Source: CAISGS01 sp044376615 (GTDB taxonomy: Bacteria; Pseudomonadota; Alphaproteobacteria; Caulobacterales; Caulobacteraceae). From it: DNA of 42,084 nucleotides. Position numbers and translations under genes: made by a program. The DNA lies in the NCBI GenBank assembly GCA_044376615.1, contig JBILKO010000013.1:1-42084 (forward strand), in the 5' to 3' direction. Within the stretch, counting starts at the first letter, position 1. Every line of letters starts with the position of its first letter. Below, in pieces: positions 1-8,730 of the stretch. Below the pieces are notes generated by a model. The model was not told the DNA's origin. It saw only the letters and a list, made by a program, of their open reading frames with translations, and did no database searches.

Positions 1-19
1 CCTTGTCATTATGAACCAT
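1..19 (-). CDS. ccoP: Cytochrome c oxidase cbb3 subunit CcoP (N-terminus only, runs off window)
   Basis: Only the first six codons (MVHNDK) are inside the window. An ATG at 19-17 follows the ccoQ stop by 3 nt, and the GAGGAGGAC at the end of ccoQ can serve as its ribosome binding site. CcoP is the membrane-anchored dihaem cytochrome c subunit that normally follows ccoQ in ccoNOQP operons. The call therefore rests on position and translation signal, not on protein content. Confidence 0.45.
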
Positions 20-22
20 GAG

Positions 23-175
23 CTAGTCCTCCTCATCGAGGGGTAGGCGAGCGGCCTGATCAAAACCGGCCTTATTGCGCGGCCAAAACGCATAGACACA
101 GGCGGCCAGGAACAGGACCATGAAGTAAATGGTGCCGCCCTGCTGGGCCAATCGGGAAACGGTTTCATAGGTCAT
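23..175 (-). CDS. ccoQ: Cytochrome c oxidase cbb3 subunit CcoQ/FixQ
   Basis: A 50-residue protein starting MTYETVSRLAQ, with one membrane span (about residues 15-33, ending FWPRN) and an acidic C-terminus (LDEED). Size, single span, the FWP-type motif after it and the position directly after ccoO all fit CcoQ, the small subunit that stabilises assembly of the cbb3 oxidase. The start is the ATG at 175-173, because the ATG at 180-178 meets a stop after two codons. It begins 5 nt after the ccoO stop, so it is translated as part of the operon. Confidence 0.85.
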   Translation of the reverse strand: MTYETVSRLAQQGGTIYFMVLFLAACVYAFWPRNKAGFDQAARLPLDEED

Positions 176-180
176 GCCAT

Positions 181-918
181 TCACCGCAGATTCTCGCCGG
201 CATCGGCCTTATAGGTGGAGAAATCGACCGTTGTACCGAGCATTTGCAAATAGGCGATCAGGGCATCCATCTCGCTGATCTGGTCGGGATTACCGTCAAA
301 GTCGCGCTGATTGACCTTGGGGCCATAGCGCTGTTTCAAGGCAGAGCCATCAGATGAAAACTCATCAGCCTGGGCCTCCAGATCCTTGGCGGCATTGGCG
401 ATCATGGTATTAGTATAGGGCACACGCACGGCGCGCTGGGCCCTTAGCTTGTCAGCAATATCGCGATAATCGAGTTCCTTCTTGGCCAAAAAGGCATAGG
501 GCGGCATGACCGATTCAGGCACCACAGCGCGTGGATTGGTCAAATGGTCGGTGTGCCAGCTATCAGAATACTTACCCCCAACCCGCGCTAAGTCTGGACC
601 TGTGCGTTTAGAGCCCCATTGGAAGGGGTGGTCATACATGCTCTCAGCCGCCAGGCTGTAATGGCCATAGCGCTCGACCTCATCGCGCAGGGGCCGGATC
701 ATTTGCGAGTGGCAAAGATAACAGCCTTCGCGGACATAGATGTCGCGGCCCTCAAGCTCCAGCGGCGTATAGGGCCGCACGCCCTCGACCTTCTCGATCG
801 TGCTTTCGAGGTAAAACAGCGGCGAGATTTCAACCAGGCCGCCAATAGACACCACAACCAATATGCCAATGACCAGCAAAAGGGAGTGGCGCTCAAGTTT
901 TTGATGGTGCTTCCACAT
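181..918 (-). CDS. ccoO: Cytochrome c oxidase cbb3 subunit CcoO (monohaem cytochrome c)
   Basis: A 245-aa membrane-anchored monohaem cytochrome c of the cbb3 oxidase, passing electrons toward the CcoN catalytic subunit on the periplasmic side. A single N-terminal membrane anchor (LLLVIGILVVVSIGGLVEI) is followed by the c-type haem motif CYLCH. The downstream VMPPYAF supplies the likely Met ligand. The start is the ATG for MWKHHQK at 918-916. The frame stays open upstream, but that extension would overlap ccoN and has no CcoO character. It lies 11 nt after the ccoN stop and upstream of ccoQ. Confidence 0.95.
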   Translation of the reverse strand: MWKHHQKLERHSLLLVIGILVVVSIGGLVEISPLFYLESTIEKVEGVRPYTPLELEGRDIYVREGCYLCHSQMIRPLRDEVERYGHYSLAAESMYDHPFQWGSKRTGPDLARVGGKYSDSWHTDHLTNPRAVVPESVMPPYAFLAKKELDYRDIADKLRAQRAVRVPYTNTMIANAAKDLEAQADEFSSDGSALKQRYGPKVNQRDFDGNPDQISEMDALIAYLQMLGTTVDFSTYKADAGENLR

Positions 919-929
919 GGCCAGCCCCC

Positions 930-2615
930 CTATTGCGCCGCCGCCAGACCTGCAGAGGCAGGCCCAGAAGCAGAGGGTTGAACCAAGACCGCGCCGGTTT
1001 CGCCGCGGCGGACATGCCCGGCAATGGTGCGCCAAACATTATAGACCATGATAAGTGCGCCGGTCAGATACATGGCCCCGCCAAGCGCCCTGACTATGTT
1101 GGACACATGTTTGGCCGAAACCGTCTGGACAAAGGAATAGGCCAAGAAGCCTTCGGGCGTATAATTGCGCCACATCAGGCCTTCCATAATGCCCGACACC
1201 CACATGGCGGCGATATAGAGAAGTATGCCCGTGGTCGCGATCCAGAAGTGCCATTCGACCAGCACATCCGAATAGAGCCGGGCGCGCTTCCAAAGCCAGG
1301 GCACCATGCAATAAATGGCCCCAAACGAGACAAATCCGACCCAGCCCAGCGCGCCAGAATGCACATGGCCAATGGTCCAGTCCGTATAGTGCGACAAGGC
1401 ATTGACCGCCCGCACACTCATGACCGGGCCTTCAAAGGTCGACATGCCATAAAAGGCCAGGCTGACAATCATCATGCGCATGACCGCATCGGTGCGCAGC
1501 TTGTCCCAGGCCCCAGACAGGGTCATGAGGCCATTAATCATCCCGCCCCAGGACGGCATCCACAGCATGATCGAAAAGGTCATGCCCAGGGTCTGGGCCC
1601 ATTGCGGCAGGGCCGTATAGTGCAGGTGGTGCGGACCGGCCCAGATATAGATGAAGATCAGCGCCCAGAAATGGACGATGGACAGCCGGTACGAATAGAT
1701 CGGCCGCTCAGCCCGCTTGGGGATGAAATAATACATAATGGCCAAGAAACCGGCGGTTAGGAAAAAGCCGACCGCATTATGGCCATACCACCACTGGATC
1801 AGGGCATCCTGCACGCCGGAAAACAGCGAATAGCTATGGCTGGATAGGGGCGATACCGGCACGGCCAGATTATTGACAATGTGCAGCATGGCAATGGTGA
1901 CGATAAACGCCAGATAGAACCAGTTGGCCACATAGATATGCGGCTCCTTGCGCTTCCAGATCGTGCCTAGGAACACCAACAAATAGGTCACCCAGACAAG
2001 GGTCAGCCAGAGGTCGATATACCATTCTGGCTCAGCATATTCGCGGCTTTGGGTCACGCCCATCACATAGCCGGTCGCGGCCAGGACGATGAACAGCTGA
2101 TAGCCCCAAAATACCAGCCATGGCGCAAGGCCTCCGGCAAGGCGTGCCTTACACGTGCGCTGAACCACATAGAAAGACGTGGCGATCAGCACATTGCCGC
2201 CAAAGGCAAAAATCACGCCGGATGTATGCACCGGGCGCAGGCGGCCGAAATTCAGCCAACCGATCTCTGGGAAATAGAAGATGCTCGGCCAGGCCAGTTG
2301 CAGGGCAATGACCAGACCGGCCAACATGCCGACCACGGCCCAAAACAGCGACGCGATCACCCCGGCCCGGATGACCCCGTCTTCATACCGGCCTTGATCC
2401 TGGACAAACCGGCCTGAGGATAGGCCCATGACCAGGGCCGCCAGGGCGCTGATAAACGCTCCCATAAGAATGAAGGCATGCACCTGATAACGCGGATCGC
2501 TGGTCCGGGCAGCCATGAATATGGTCAGTAAGATGCCAAGGCCGAGGCCAATGGATAGGGCAACCGCCCCTGATCCTGAACTTGATCGCCCATGGGCTTG
2601 ATCTGCCAGCGCCAT
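930..2615 (-). CDS. ccoN: Cytochrome c oxidase cbb3 catalytic subunit CcoN
   Basis: A 561-aa polytopic haem-copper oxidase subunit I of the cbb3 (C) type, which reduces O2 at a haem b3/CuB centre. Visible family motifs include HTSGVIFAFGGN near the first haem-binding helix, WWYGHNAVGFF, the GPHHLHYTALP segment with its CuB-ligand histidines, and TIGHVHSGALGW. An extra N-terminal hydrophobic segment precedes the core. The start is the ATG for MALADQAHG at 2615-2613, which has GGAGGGG upstream; an in-frame TTG at 2630 lies inside that ribosome binding site region. First gene of ccoNOQP. I looked for an FNR/FixK-type box (TTGAT-N4-ATCAA) in the 170 nt upstream and found none, so oxygen control is not evident here. 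Confidence 0.96.
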   Translation of the reverse strand: MALADQAHGRSSSGSGAVALSIGLGLGILLTIFMAARTSDPRYQVHAFILMGAFISALAALVMGLSSGRFVQDQGRYEDGVIRAGVIASLFWAVVGMLAGLVIALQLAWPSIFYFPEIGWLNFGRLRPVHTSGVIFAFGGNVLIATSFYVVQRTCKARLAGGLAPWLVFWGYQLFIVLAATGYVMGVTQSREYAEPEWYIDLWLTLVWVTYLLVFLGTIWKRKEPHIYVANWFYLAFIVTIAMLHIVNNLAVPVSPLSSHSYSLFSGVQDALIQWWYGHNAVGFFLTAGFLAIMYYFIPKRAERPIYSYRLSIVHFWALIFIYIWAGPHHLHYTALPQWAQTLGMTFSIMLWMPSWGGMINGLMTLSGAWDKLRTDAVMRMMIVSLAFYGMSTFEGPVMSVRAVNALSHYTDWTIGHVHSGALGWVGFVSFGAIYCMVPWLWKRARLYSDVLVEWHFWIATTGILLYIAAMWVSGIMEGLMWRNYTPEGFLAYSFVQTVSAKHVSNIVRALGGAMYLTGALIMVYNVWRTIAGHVRRGETGAVLVQPSASGPASAGLAAAQ

Positions 2616-2786
2616 GCCATCCCCTCCCAAGTGCCGGGTCCCCCAGGACCTTGCCGAATATCCATAAGACGTTTAAGGGTATTGCGCGGCCGGTTAAACC
2701 CTAACCTCCGCCGTGGGTCCAAATGACGCACCGTCACGTCAGGCCCTAGATGTAAAGTCTAGGCCGCAAAGCCAGGAGACGAATTG
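2616..2786. other. Divergent intergenic region between ccoN and a small ORF
   Basis: 171 nt that must hold the ccoN promoter (minus) and any promoter for the small plus-strand gene. It contains an inverted repeat GTTTAA (2671-2676) / TTAAAC (2694-2699) with a 17-nt spacer. No FNR/FixK box or convincing sigma-70 pair was seen. The role of the repeat is unknown. Confidence 0.4.
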
Positions 2787-3056
2787 ATGTTTCGCAATTT
2801 GAAGGCCAAGGCCGCTAGCCTGACCCTGGTATCGAACACCCCGATGGCCTGGCTACAATCCGGCTTAGCTCTAGGGTCCGCAGCCTGCGGTTGGATAGCG
2901 ATCCGCGATGGGCTGATGACCAAGGCCGTCGGCCAGGCCCTGTGCCTTGGCGCACCGCAGAACAGCCTGCTAGCCGTAACCGGACACTGTCCCTGGTGCT
3001 ATGCCGCCCTTGCCTTGATGGCGCTAGCGGCCTGGCCGATGACCGTAAAGGCTTAG
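2787..3056 (+). CDS. Small hypothetical protein with HCPWC motif
   Basis: An 89-aa protein that I cannot assign to a family. The start is the ATG at 2787 with AGGAGA about 8 nt upstream; a TTG immediately before it is in frame. It has two weakly hydrophobic stretches (about residues 15-35 and 65-85) and three or four cysteines, including HCPWC near residue 70. HCPxC-type motifs occur in small DUF2946-like proteins linked to copper or oxidase biology. Being divergent from ccoN makes that idea attractive, but it is inference from a short motif. Good start signal and modest length argue for a real gene. Confidence 0.5.
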   Translation: MFRNLKAKAASLTLVSNTPMAWLQSGLALGSAACGWIAIRDGLMTKAVGQALCLGAPQNSLLAVTGHCPWCYAALALMALAAWPMTVKA

Positions 3057-3202
3057 GCCTCGGCCGCCAGCTAGGCCCCAACATCTAGGTCCCGCGCCCA
3101 GCCTGACCTAACGGCTAAGTGATCAATGGCAATATTCCCATTGCCAGACCGCCAGGCTCGCCTATCATCCAAGAAAATATAAGATCTTGGGAGGATATGG
3201 GC

Positions 3203-4942
3203 ATGCATGATCTGGTGATCCGCGGCGGGACCGTGGTTGATGGCACGGGCGCGGTGCCGCGCCTGGCCGATATTGCGATTGATGGCGGCCTGGTTACCGC
3301 GGTCGGCACGGTCAATCAGCTCGGCAAGCGCGAGATTGATGCCAAGGGCTTGCTGGTTACGCCGGGCTGGGTCGATATTCATACCCATTATGATGGCCAG
3401 GTGACCTGGGACAAGTTGCTCTCGCCCTCCTGCTGGCACGGGGTCACCACCGTAGTCATGGGCAATTGCGGTGTCGGCTTTGCGCCCGCCCGCCCTGGCA
3501 GCCATGACTGGCTGATCGCCTTGATGGAGGGGGTTGAGGATATTCCCGGCTCTGCCTTGGCCGAAGGCATCAAGTGGGACTGGGAAACCTTCCCTGAATA
3601 TATGGACAGCCTCGAGCGCCAGACCCGGGTACTCGATGTTGCCACCCAGGTCCCGCATGGCTCGGTTCGGGCCTATGTCATGGGCGAGCGCGGCGCGCGC
3701 AATGAAGCGGCCAATGATGATGATATTGCTGCCATGGCCAAGATTGTCCGCGAGGGCGTTGAGGCCGGGGCCCTTGGCTTTTCCACATCACGAACCATGC
3801 TCCACCTGGCCAAGGATGGCGAGCCGGTACCGGGCACCTTTGCCAACCGCGCCGAACTGATGGGCATTGGCCGGGCCTTAGGCGAGGCGGGACACGGCGT
3901 GTTCGAAATGGCCTCAGACATGACGCCTGCCGAGGACGAATTTAACTGGATGAAGGACTTGTCGGCCGAGACGGGCCTGCCGGTCACCTATGCCCTGCTG
4001 CAATCGCCGATCGAGGCCGATAAGTGGCGTCATATGCTCGACCTGACCAATCAGGCCCGCAAAGAGGGGGCCAATGTCACAGCCCAGATCGCTTGCCGGC
4101 CAACCGGCATGGTGCTGGGCTGGCAGAGCACGGTCCACCCCTTTATCGCCAATGAAGCCTATCAGGCCATAGCGGGCCTGCCCTTTGATCAGCGCCTCGA
4201 AAAACTGCGCGATCCGGCGGTGAAGGCTGAGATTCTGGCCTCAAAGCCACGCGAATTGAATGTGCTGGCCATGATCCTGACCCAAGGCTTTGACCGCATG
4301 TTCCGGCTGGAACGCGAGAGCGGCCTGGAATACGAGCCTGCGCCCGAGGACAGCGTTGCTGCCCTGGCTGAACGCACCGGCAAGGCCCCGGTGGAAGTCG
4401 TCTATGACATGATGATGGAAAAGGATGGGCGCGGCTTTGTCTATCTGCCCCTGCTCAACTATACCCATTTCAATTTCGACCATATTTACGAAATGATGCA
4501 GCACCCGGCGACGGTGCTCAGCCTGTCCGATGGCGGCGCGCATTGCGGCATTATCTGTGATGCCAGCTTCCCGACCTATATGTTGACCCATTGGGTCCGC
4601 GACCGCTCGCGCGGCAAGACCTTGCCTTTAGAGCAGGTGGTCAAGATGCAGACCCAGGATACGGCCAGGCTTTATGGCCTCAATGATCGCGGCGTCCTGG
4701 CCCCAGGCATGAAGGCCGATGTCAATCTGATCGATTTTGACGCCCTCAAGATCTTGCCGCCAGAAATGGTGTTTGACCTGCCCGCCGATGGGCGGCGCAT
4801 GATCCAGCGCGCTGACGGCTATCGCGCCACCATCGTTAGCGGCGTTGTAACCTTTGTGAACGGTCAGGAAACCGGCCAAATGCCAGGCCGCCTGATCCGT
4901 GGCCCACAATCGGCCCCGACCACCGCCATTGCCGCACAATAG
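3203..4942 (+). CDS. Amidohydrolase family 3 protein (N-acyl-D-amino-acid deacylase type)
   Basis: A 579-aa metal-dependent amidohydrolase. The N-terminal beta segment (MHDLVIRGGTVVDGTG) is followed by the metal-binding motif VDIHTHYDG, with H60 and H62. Later features are GNCGVGFAP, the SDGGAHCG loop with a likely metal-binding Asp near the C-terminal third, and a final beta-sandwich segment (GVLAPGMKADVNLIDFD). These fit the D-aminoacylase branch of the family. The start is the ATG at 3203, which has GGGAGG 8 nt upstream; the ATG at 3197 is too close to it. Its neighbours are acyl-CoA dehydrogenases and an enoyl-CoA hydratase, so the substrate may be an amide or acyl conjugate feeding acyl-CoA degradation. 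The true substrate cannot be read from the sequence. Confidence 0.85.
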   Translation: MHDLVIRGGTVVDGTGAVPRLADIAIDGGLVTAVGTVNQLGKREIDAKGLLVTPGWVDIHTHYDGQVTWDKLLSPSCWHGVTTVVMGNCGVGFAPARPGSHDWLIALMEGVEDIPGSALAEGIKWDWETFPEYMDSLERQTRVLDVATQVPHGSVRAYVMGERGARNEAANDDDIAAMAKIVREGVEAGALGFSTSRTMLHLAKDGEPVPGTFANRAELMGIGRALGEAGHGVFEMASDMTPAEDEFNWMKDLSAETGLPVTYALLQSPIEADKWRHMLDLTNQARKEGANVTAQIACRPTGMVLGWQSTVHPFIANEAYQAIAGLPFDQRLEKLRDPAVKAEILASKPRELNVLAMILTQGFDRMFRLERESGLEYEPAPEDSVAALAERTGKAPVEVVYDMMMEKDGRGFVYLPLLNYTHFNFDHIYEMMQHPATVLSLSDGGAHCGIICDASFPTYMLTHWVRDRSRGKTLPLEQVVKMQTQDTARLYGLNDRGVLAPGMKADVNLIDFDALKILPPEMVFDLPADGRRMIQRADGYRATIVSGVVTFVNGQETGQMPGRLIRGPQSAPTTAIAAQ

Positions 4943-4982
4943 GGGCGCAAGCGCGTCCGACTAGGGTTTGAGAGACAGAGCC

Positions 4983-6110
4983 ATGGATTTTGAGTTTTCC
5001 GCTGAACAGATGCAGTTGCGCAATGAGGCGCGCCGCTATCTGGCCGACAAATGTCCGACCACCGTACCACGCGCCGTCCTGGAAGGGGCTACATCCTATG
5101 ACAAGGTGCTCTGGCAAGGCCTGGCCGAGATGGGCTTTTTGGGCGCGGCCATCCCCGAGGAGTATGGCGGCCTTGGCCTTGGCTATTTAGAGCTCTGCGT
5201 CATTGCCGAAGAATTGGGCCGGGCCATTGCGCCTGTGCCGGTCTCATCCTCAGTTTTTCTAGCCGCCGAGATCATCAAGGCCGCAGGCACCGAGGCGCAA
5301 AAGCAGGCCTGGTTGCCCCGCCTGGCCTCCGGCGAGGTGATTGGCACCTTAGCGGCGGTTGAAGGCATGGGCGGCGGGCGGCCCTCAACGATTAAGGCCC
5401 TGGTGACTGGCGGGCGCCTGACCGGCGACAAGACCCCCGTGCTCGACGGCGATATTGCTGATCTGGCCATCGTCCTGGCCCGTCATGCGCCCGGCCGCGA
5501 TGAGGCGGGCCTGTCCCTCTATCTGGTTGATCTGTCAGACCCTGGCGTGAGCCACATCAATCTGGACACGATTGATCCTTCGCGCAGCCAGGCGGCCCTG
5601 TCGTTTAAGGGCGCAAAGGCCGAACGCATTGGCGCAGAAGGCGAGGGCTGGCGGCTTTATCAGGAAGCGCTGGATCGGGCAGCGGTCCTGACCGGATTTG
5701 AACAGATTGGCGGCGCAGATAGGGCGCTCGAAATGGCCAGGGACTATGCCCTGCAACGCTTTGCCTTTGGCCGGGCGATCGGCTCCTTCCAGGCGATCAA
5801 ACATATGTTGGCCGATATGTATGTCTCGGCCACCCAGGCCCGCTCCAATGGCTATTTTGGTGCCTATGCCCTTTCGACCGGCTCGTCTGATTTGGCTGAG
5901 GCGGCGGCAACGGTAAGGGTCAGCGCCACCAAGGCGTTCCAGCACTGTGCCAAGAACAATATCCAGGTGCATGGCGGCATGGGCTTTACCTGGGCCATGG
6001 ACTGCCACCTGTTTTATCGCCGCTCCAATCTCTTGGCCCTGACGCTCGGCGGCCAAAACGAATGGGAAGACAAACTTATTGATCGGCTGCGCGCCAAGAA
6101 CGCCGCCTGA
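4983..6110 (+). CDS. Acyl-CoA dehydrogenase (small subunit-like)
   Basis: A 375-aa FAD-dependent acyl-CoA dehydrogenase. The N-terminal helical domain starts MDFEFSAEQMQLR and contains AAIPEEYGGLGLGYLE. The C-terminal domain has RFAFGRAIGSFQAIKHMLADM and VHGGMGFTWAMDCHLFYRR. At the place where many family members carry the catalytic Glu (YEGT-type motif) it reads LGGQNEW, so that Glu is absent. This is common in one half of paired enzymes such as mycobacterial FadE heterotetramers. The start is the ATG at 4983 after GAGAGACAG. It follows the amidohydrolase by 40 nt, and a second acyl-CoA dehydrogenase follows by 24 nt. Pairing with that protein is inference. Confidence 0.9.
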   Translation: MDFEFSAEQMQLRNEARRYLADKCPTTVPRAVLEGATSYDKVLWQGLAEMGFLGAAIPEEYGGLGLGYLELCVIAEELGRAIAPVPVSSSVFLAAEIIKAAGTEAQKQAWLPRLASGEVIGTLAAVEGMGGGRPSTIKALVTGGRLTGDKTPVLDGDIADLAIVLARHAPGRDEAGLSLYLVDLSDPGVSHINLDTIDPSRSQAALSFKGAKAERIGAEGEGWRLYQEALDRAAVLTGFEQIGGADRALEMARDYALQRFAFGRAIGSFQAIKHMLADMYVSATQARSNGYFGAYALSTGSSDLAEAAATVRVSATKAFQHCAKNNIQVHGGMGFTWAMDCHLFYRRSNLLALTLGGQNEWEDKLIDRLRAKNAA

Positions 6111-6134
6111 CCAGAGCCTTAAAGGACAAAGATC

Positions 6135-7376
6135 ATGAATTTCGACGATACGCCGCAAGAGGCCGCCTTTCGCGCCGAGGCCCGGGCCTGGATCAGCGCC
6201 AATGGCCCAAGCCATCTTCTGCCCTATCTGGAAAAGGCAGGCTTTGGTGGCATAGACCTTGGCGGGCTTGACCCGATGCAAGAGGCCAAGGCCTGGCAGA
6301 AAAAGAAATATGAGGCGGGCTGGGCCTGTCTGCACTGGCCAAAAGCCTATGGCGGCCGCGGCGCAACCCCGATCGAGCGGGTGATCTGGGGTCAGGAAGA
6401 AGGCCCTTACGGTGCCCTATCGGGCACCTTTATAATCGGCCATGGCATGTGCGGCCCGACGGTCATGGAATGGGCCGATGAAGAGACCAAAACAAAGCGC
6501 CTGCCGCCGCTCGCCTCCGGCGAAGAAATCTGGTGCCAGCTGTTTTCTGAACCCGCCGGTGGCTCGGACCTGGCCGGTCTGCGCACAAAGGCCGAAAAGG
6601 ACGGCAATGACTGGGTGATCAATGGCCAGAAGATCTGGACCAGCGGCGCGCATTATTCGCAATACGGCATTGTCATTACCCGCACCGACCCCGACGCGCC
6701 CAAACATAAGGGCCTGACCATGTTCTATCTGCGCATGGATACGCCTGGGGTACGGATTGTCCCGATCAAACAGGCCAATGGCCAATCGGGCTTTAACGAG
6801 GTCTATTTCGACAATGTCCGCATCCCCGACAGCCAGCGCCTCGGCGCGGTCAATGATGGCTGGAAGGTGTCGCTGACCACCTTGATGAATGAGCGCCTCT
6901 CGATTGGCTCAGGCATGAGCGCAGGCTTTCCAGACATATTTGAGTTCTGCAAGGACCTGGAACTTAGCGACGGCACCTTGGCGATCAATGACCGGGGCGT
7001 GCGCTCCAAGCTCGCCGACTGGGCCTGTCGGCAAAGCGGGCTGAAATATACCGGCATGCGGGCGATCTCAGCCCTGTCGCGCGGCGAAACACCTGGACCG
7101 GAAAACTCGATCGGCAAGCTGGTGGCGGGCTCTAGCCTGCAGGAAATTGCCATGTTTGCGCTCGATCTTCAGGGCCAGGCCGGAGCCATTGCTGATCCCA
7201 AGCTGGCGGCCATGGGGGCCAAGTTCCAGGCCCAGCTGATGCGCTCACCCGCCACAAGGGTTGAGGGCGGCACGGACGAGATCTTGCGCAATATTATCGG
7301 CGAACGGGTCCTTGGCCTGCCCGAAGATATGCGCGCCGATAAGGGCCTGCCCTTTAACAAGATCCCAACCGCCTAA
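6135..7376 (+). CDS. Acyl-CoA dehydrogenase (large subunit-like)
   Basis: A 413-aa acyl-CoA dehydrogenase starting MNFDDTPQEAAFRAEARAW. The flavin/substrate region shows CQLFSEPAGGSDLAGLRT and INGQKIWTSGAHYSQYG. The C-terminus has RVEGGTDEILRNIIGERVLGLP, the GGTxEI form seen in FadE-like enzymes of steroid or branched-acyl degradation. Ribosome binding site AAAGGAC lies upstream. Two adjacent, dissimilar acyl-CoA dehydrogenases in one operon suggest an alpha2beta2 enzyme that oxidises a bulky acyl-CoA. The substrate is unknown. Confidence 0.92.
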   Translation: MNFDDTPQEAAFRAEARAWISANGPSHLLPYLEKAGFGGIDLGGLDPMQEAKAWQKKKYEAGWACLHWPKAYGGRGATPIERVIWGQEEGPYGALSGTFIIGHGMCGPTVMEWADEETKTKRLPPLASGEEIWCQLFSEPAGGSDLAGLRTKAEKDGNDWVINGQKIWTSGAHYSQYGIVITRTDPDAPKHKGLTMFYLRMDTPGVRIVPIKQANGQSGFNEVYFDNVRIPDSQRLGAVNDGWKVSLTTLMNERLSIGSGMSAGFPDIFEFCKDLELSDGTLAINDRGVRSKLADWACRQSGLKYTGMRAISALSRGETPGPENSIGKLVAGSSLQEIAMFALDLQGQAGAIADPKLAAMGAKFQAQLMRSPATRVEGGTDEILRNIIGERVLGLPEDMRADKGLPFNKIPTA

Positions 7377-7390
7377 AGGACTGATCCGCC

Positions 7391-8206
7391 ATGCCCGCGC
7401 CCTATAAGACCCTATTGATCGAAAAAGACGGCGCGGTGGACCATGTCACCTTAAACCGACCAGACGCGCTCAATACGCTGAATAATCAGATGGTTTACGA
7501 TCTGCTCGATTATTTTGGCGGGCTCTATTTTGATCGCGAAACCCGCATTGTCGTGCTCAAGGGCGCGGGCCGGGCCTTTTGTGCGGGGCTGGACATCAAG
7601 GAAAGCCAGAACGCCCAGCCCGGGGACAATGCTAAGCGCGGGCCCTCGGCTGGGCTTTTGGGTCAAAGACGCATTTCCGAAATCGTAATGCGCATGCGCC
7701 GCTGTCAGCAGGCGATTATCTCGCTCGTGCATGGCCCAGCCTGCGGCGGCGGCTTTGCTATAGCGCTGGCGTCGGACATTCGTATTGCTGGCGAAAGCGC
7801 GCGCATGAATGCCGCCTTTATCCGCATTGGCCTGTCGGCCTGCGATATTGGTGTCTCTTACTTTCTGCCGCGCCTGGTTGGCGTGTCGGTGGCCTCCGAA
7901 CTGATGCTGACCGGCCGGTTTATCCATGCTGAGCGGGCCTTGCGGGTGGGCCTGGTTAGCGAGGTCGTACCGGACGCTGACCTGGCCAAGGCGGTTAAGC
8001 CCTATCTGGACGAGATGTTGACCACCTCGCCCATGGGCCTTCGCCTGACCAAGGAATGCTTGAATATGAGCGTCGATGCTCAGAGCCTGGAAGCGGCCAT
8101 TGCCATGGAAGACCGCAACCAGATCCTGTGTGCCCAGTCCGACGATGTCCGCGAAGGCATGATGGCCTTTTTGGAAAAGCGCACGCCGAACTATTCCGGC
8201 AACTAG
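7391..8206 (+). CDS. Enoyl-CoA hydratase/isomerase family protein
   Basis: A 271-aa crotonase-fold protein. It shows the first oxyanion-hole segment GRAFCAGLDIKES and the second HGPACGGGFAIALASDIRIA, then the typical helix ending in TSPMGLRLTKECLN. It would hydrate the enoyl-CoA made by the preceding dehydrogenases, or act as an isomerase or hydrolase of the same fold. In the usual active-site Glu positions I see ARMNAAFIRIGLSACDIG, where the hydratase-type second Glu is not obvious, so the exact reaction is open. Ribosome binding site AAAGGAC, 14 nt after the previous stop. Its stop codon overlaps that of the convergent gene downstream in a shared CTAG. Confidence 0.9.
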   Translation: MPAPYKTLLIEKDGAVDHVTLNRPDALNTLNNQMVYDLLDYFGGLYFDRETRIVVLKGAGRAFCAGLDIKESQNAQPGDNAKRGPSAGLLGQRRISEIVMRMRRCQQAIISLVHGPACGGGFAIALASDIRIAGESARMNAAFIRIGLSACDIGVSYFLPRLVGVSVASELMLTGRFIHAERALRVGLVSEVVPDADLAKAVKPYLDEMLTTSPMGLRLTKECLNMSVDAQSLEAAIAMEDRNQILCAQSDDVREGMMAFLEKRTPNYSGN

Positions 8207-8622
8207 CCCCGCAGAACACCTGAGCGCAAAACCGGGATCAGATAGGCAATCAAGAAGCCGGTATTGGAGACGGCATTCAGGCCAAATCCGGTCAGGATCG
8301 AAATGCTGCTATCGACGATGTACCAAAGCCCGAGGGCCAAGGTCAGGTCACGCCAGACCGGTGCGCCGCCAAGCCTTGCGGCCCTTATCATGCCGACTAC
8401 GGTCATACCAAAACCAAACGTGACAGCGCCAACTAGGGCAATGTTAAAACGCATACCGGGGGCCTCCAACGACACGGGCTGCGCATGGCCAATATCAACC
8501 AGGCTATAGATCCAGCGAGTTGGGCCATCCAAAAACGGGAACGCCGCGGCCGCCAGAAGAAGTCCAAACGATACGACGCAGAAACACCAAACCTTTAGCC
8601 AATTGTTCCAAAACCGGGTCAT
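8203..8622 (-). CDS. Small integral membrane protein, function unknown
   Basis: A 139-aa protein with about four hydrophobic segments: near residues 10-28, 60-80, 92-112 and 115-133. I do not recognise a family. The start is the ATG at 8622 (MTRFWNNW), because GGAGG lies about 6 nt upstream; the ATG at 8628 is immediately next to that site. It is divergent from an MmyB-type HTH regulator with 108 nt between the starts, an arrangement typical of a regulator and its target. Its stop codon overlaps the enoyl-CoA hydratase stop. Confidence 0.75.
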   Translation of the reverse strand: MTRFWNNWLKVWCFCVVSFGLLLAAAAFPFLDGPTRWIYSLVDIGHAQPVSLEAPGMRFNIALVGAVTFGFGMTVVGMIRAARLGGAPVWRDLTLALGLWYIVDSSISILTGFGLNAVSNTGFLIAYLIPVLRSGVLRG

Positions 8623-8730
8623 ATCCATCCTCCAAATCTGTGAATGGACAGACTATGGTGCGATCAAGGTAGGTCTGGCAATTACCTGTGAGGTCATTGA
8701 CAGTCTGAGCCAAACTGGCAGGCTTTGAGC

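Noticed and set aside
933..1760. Long open frame on the plus strand opposite ccoN
   Set aside because: A mirror of GC-rich coding on the other strand, with no start signal or family motifs; similar antisense frames occur opposite most genes here.
2616..2786. FNR/FixK box expected ahead of ccoN
   Set aside because: TTGAT at 2784 lacks the matching ATCAA half. No acceptable site was found.
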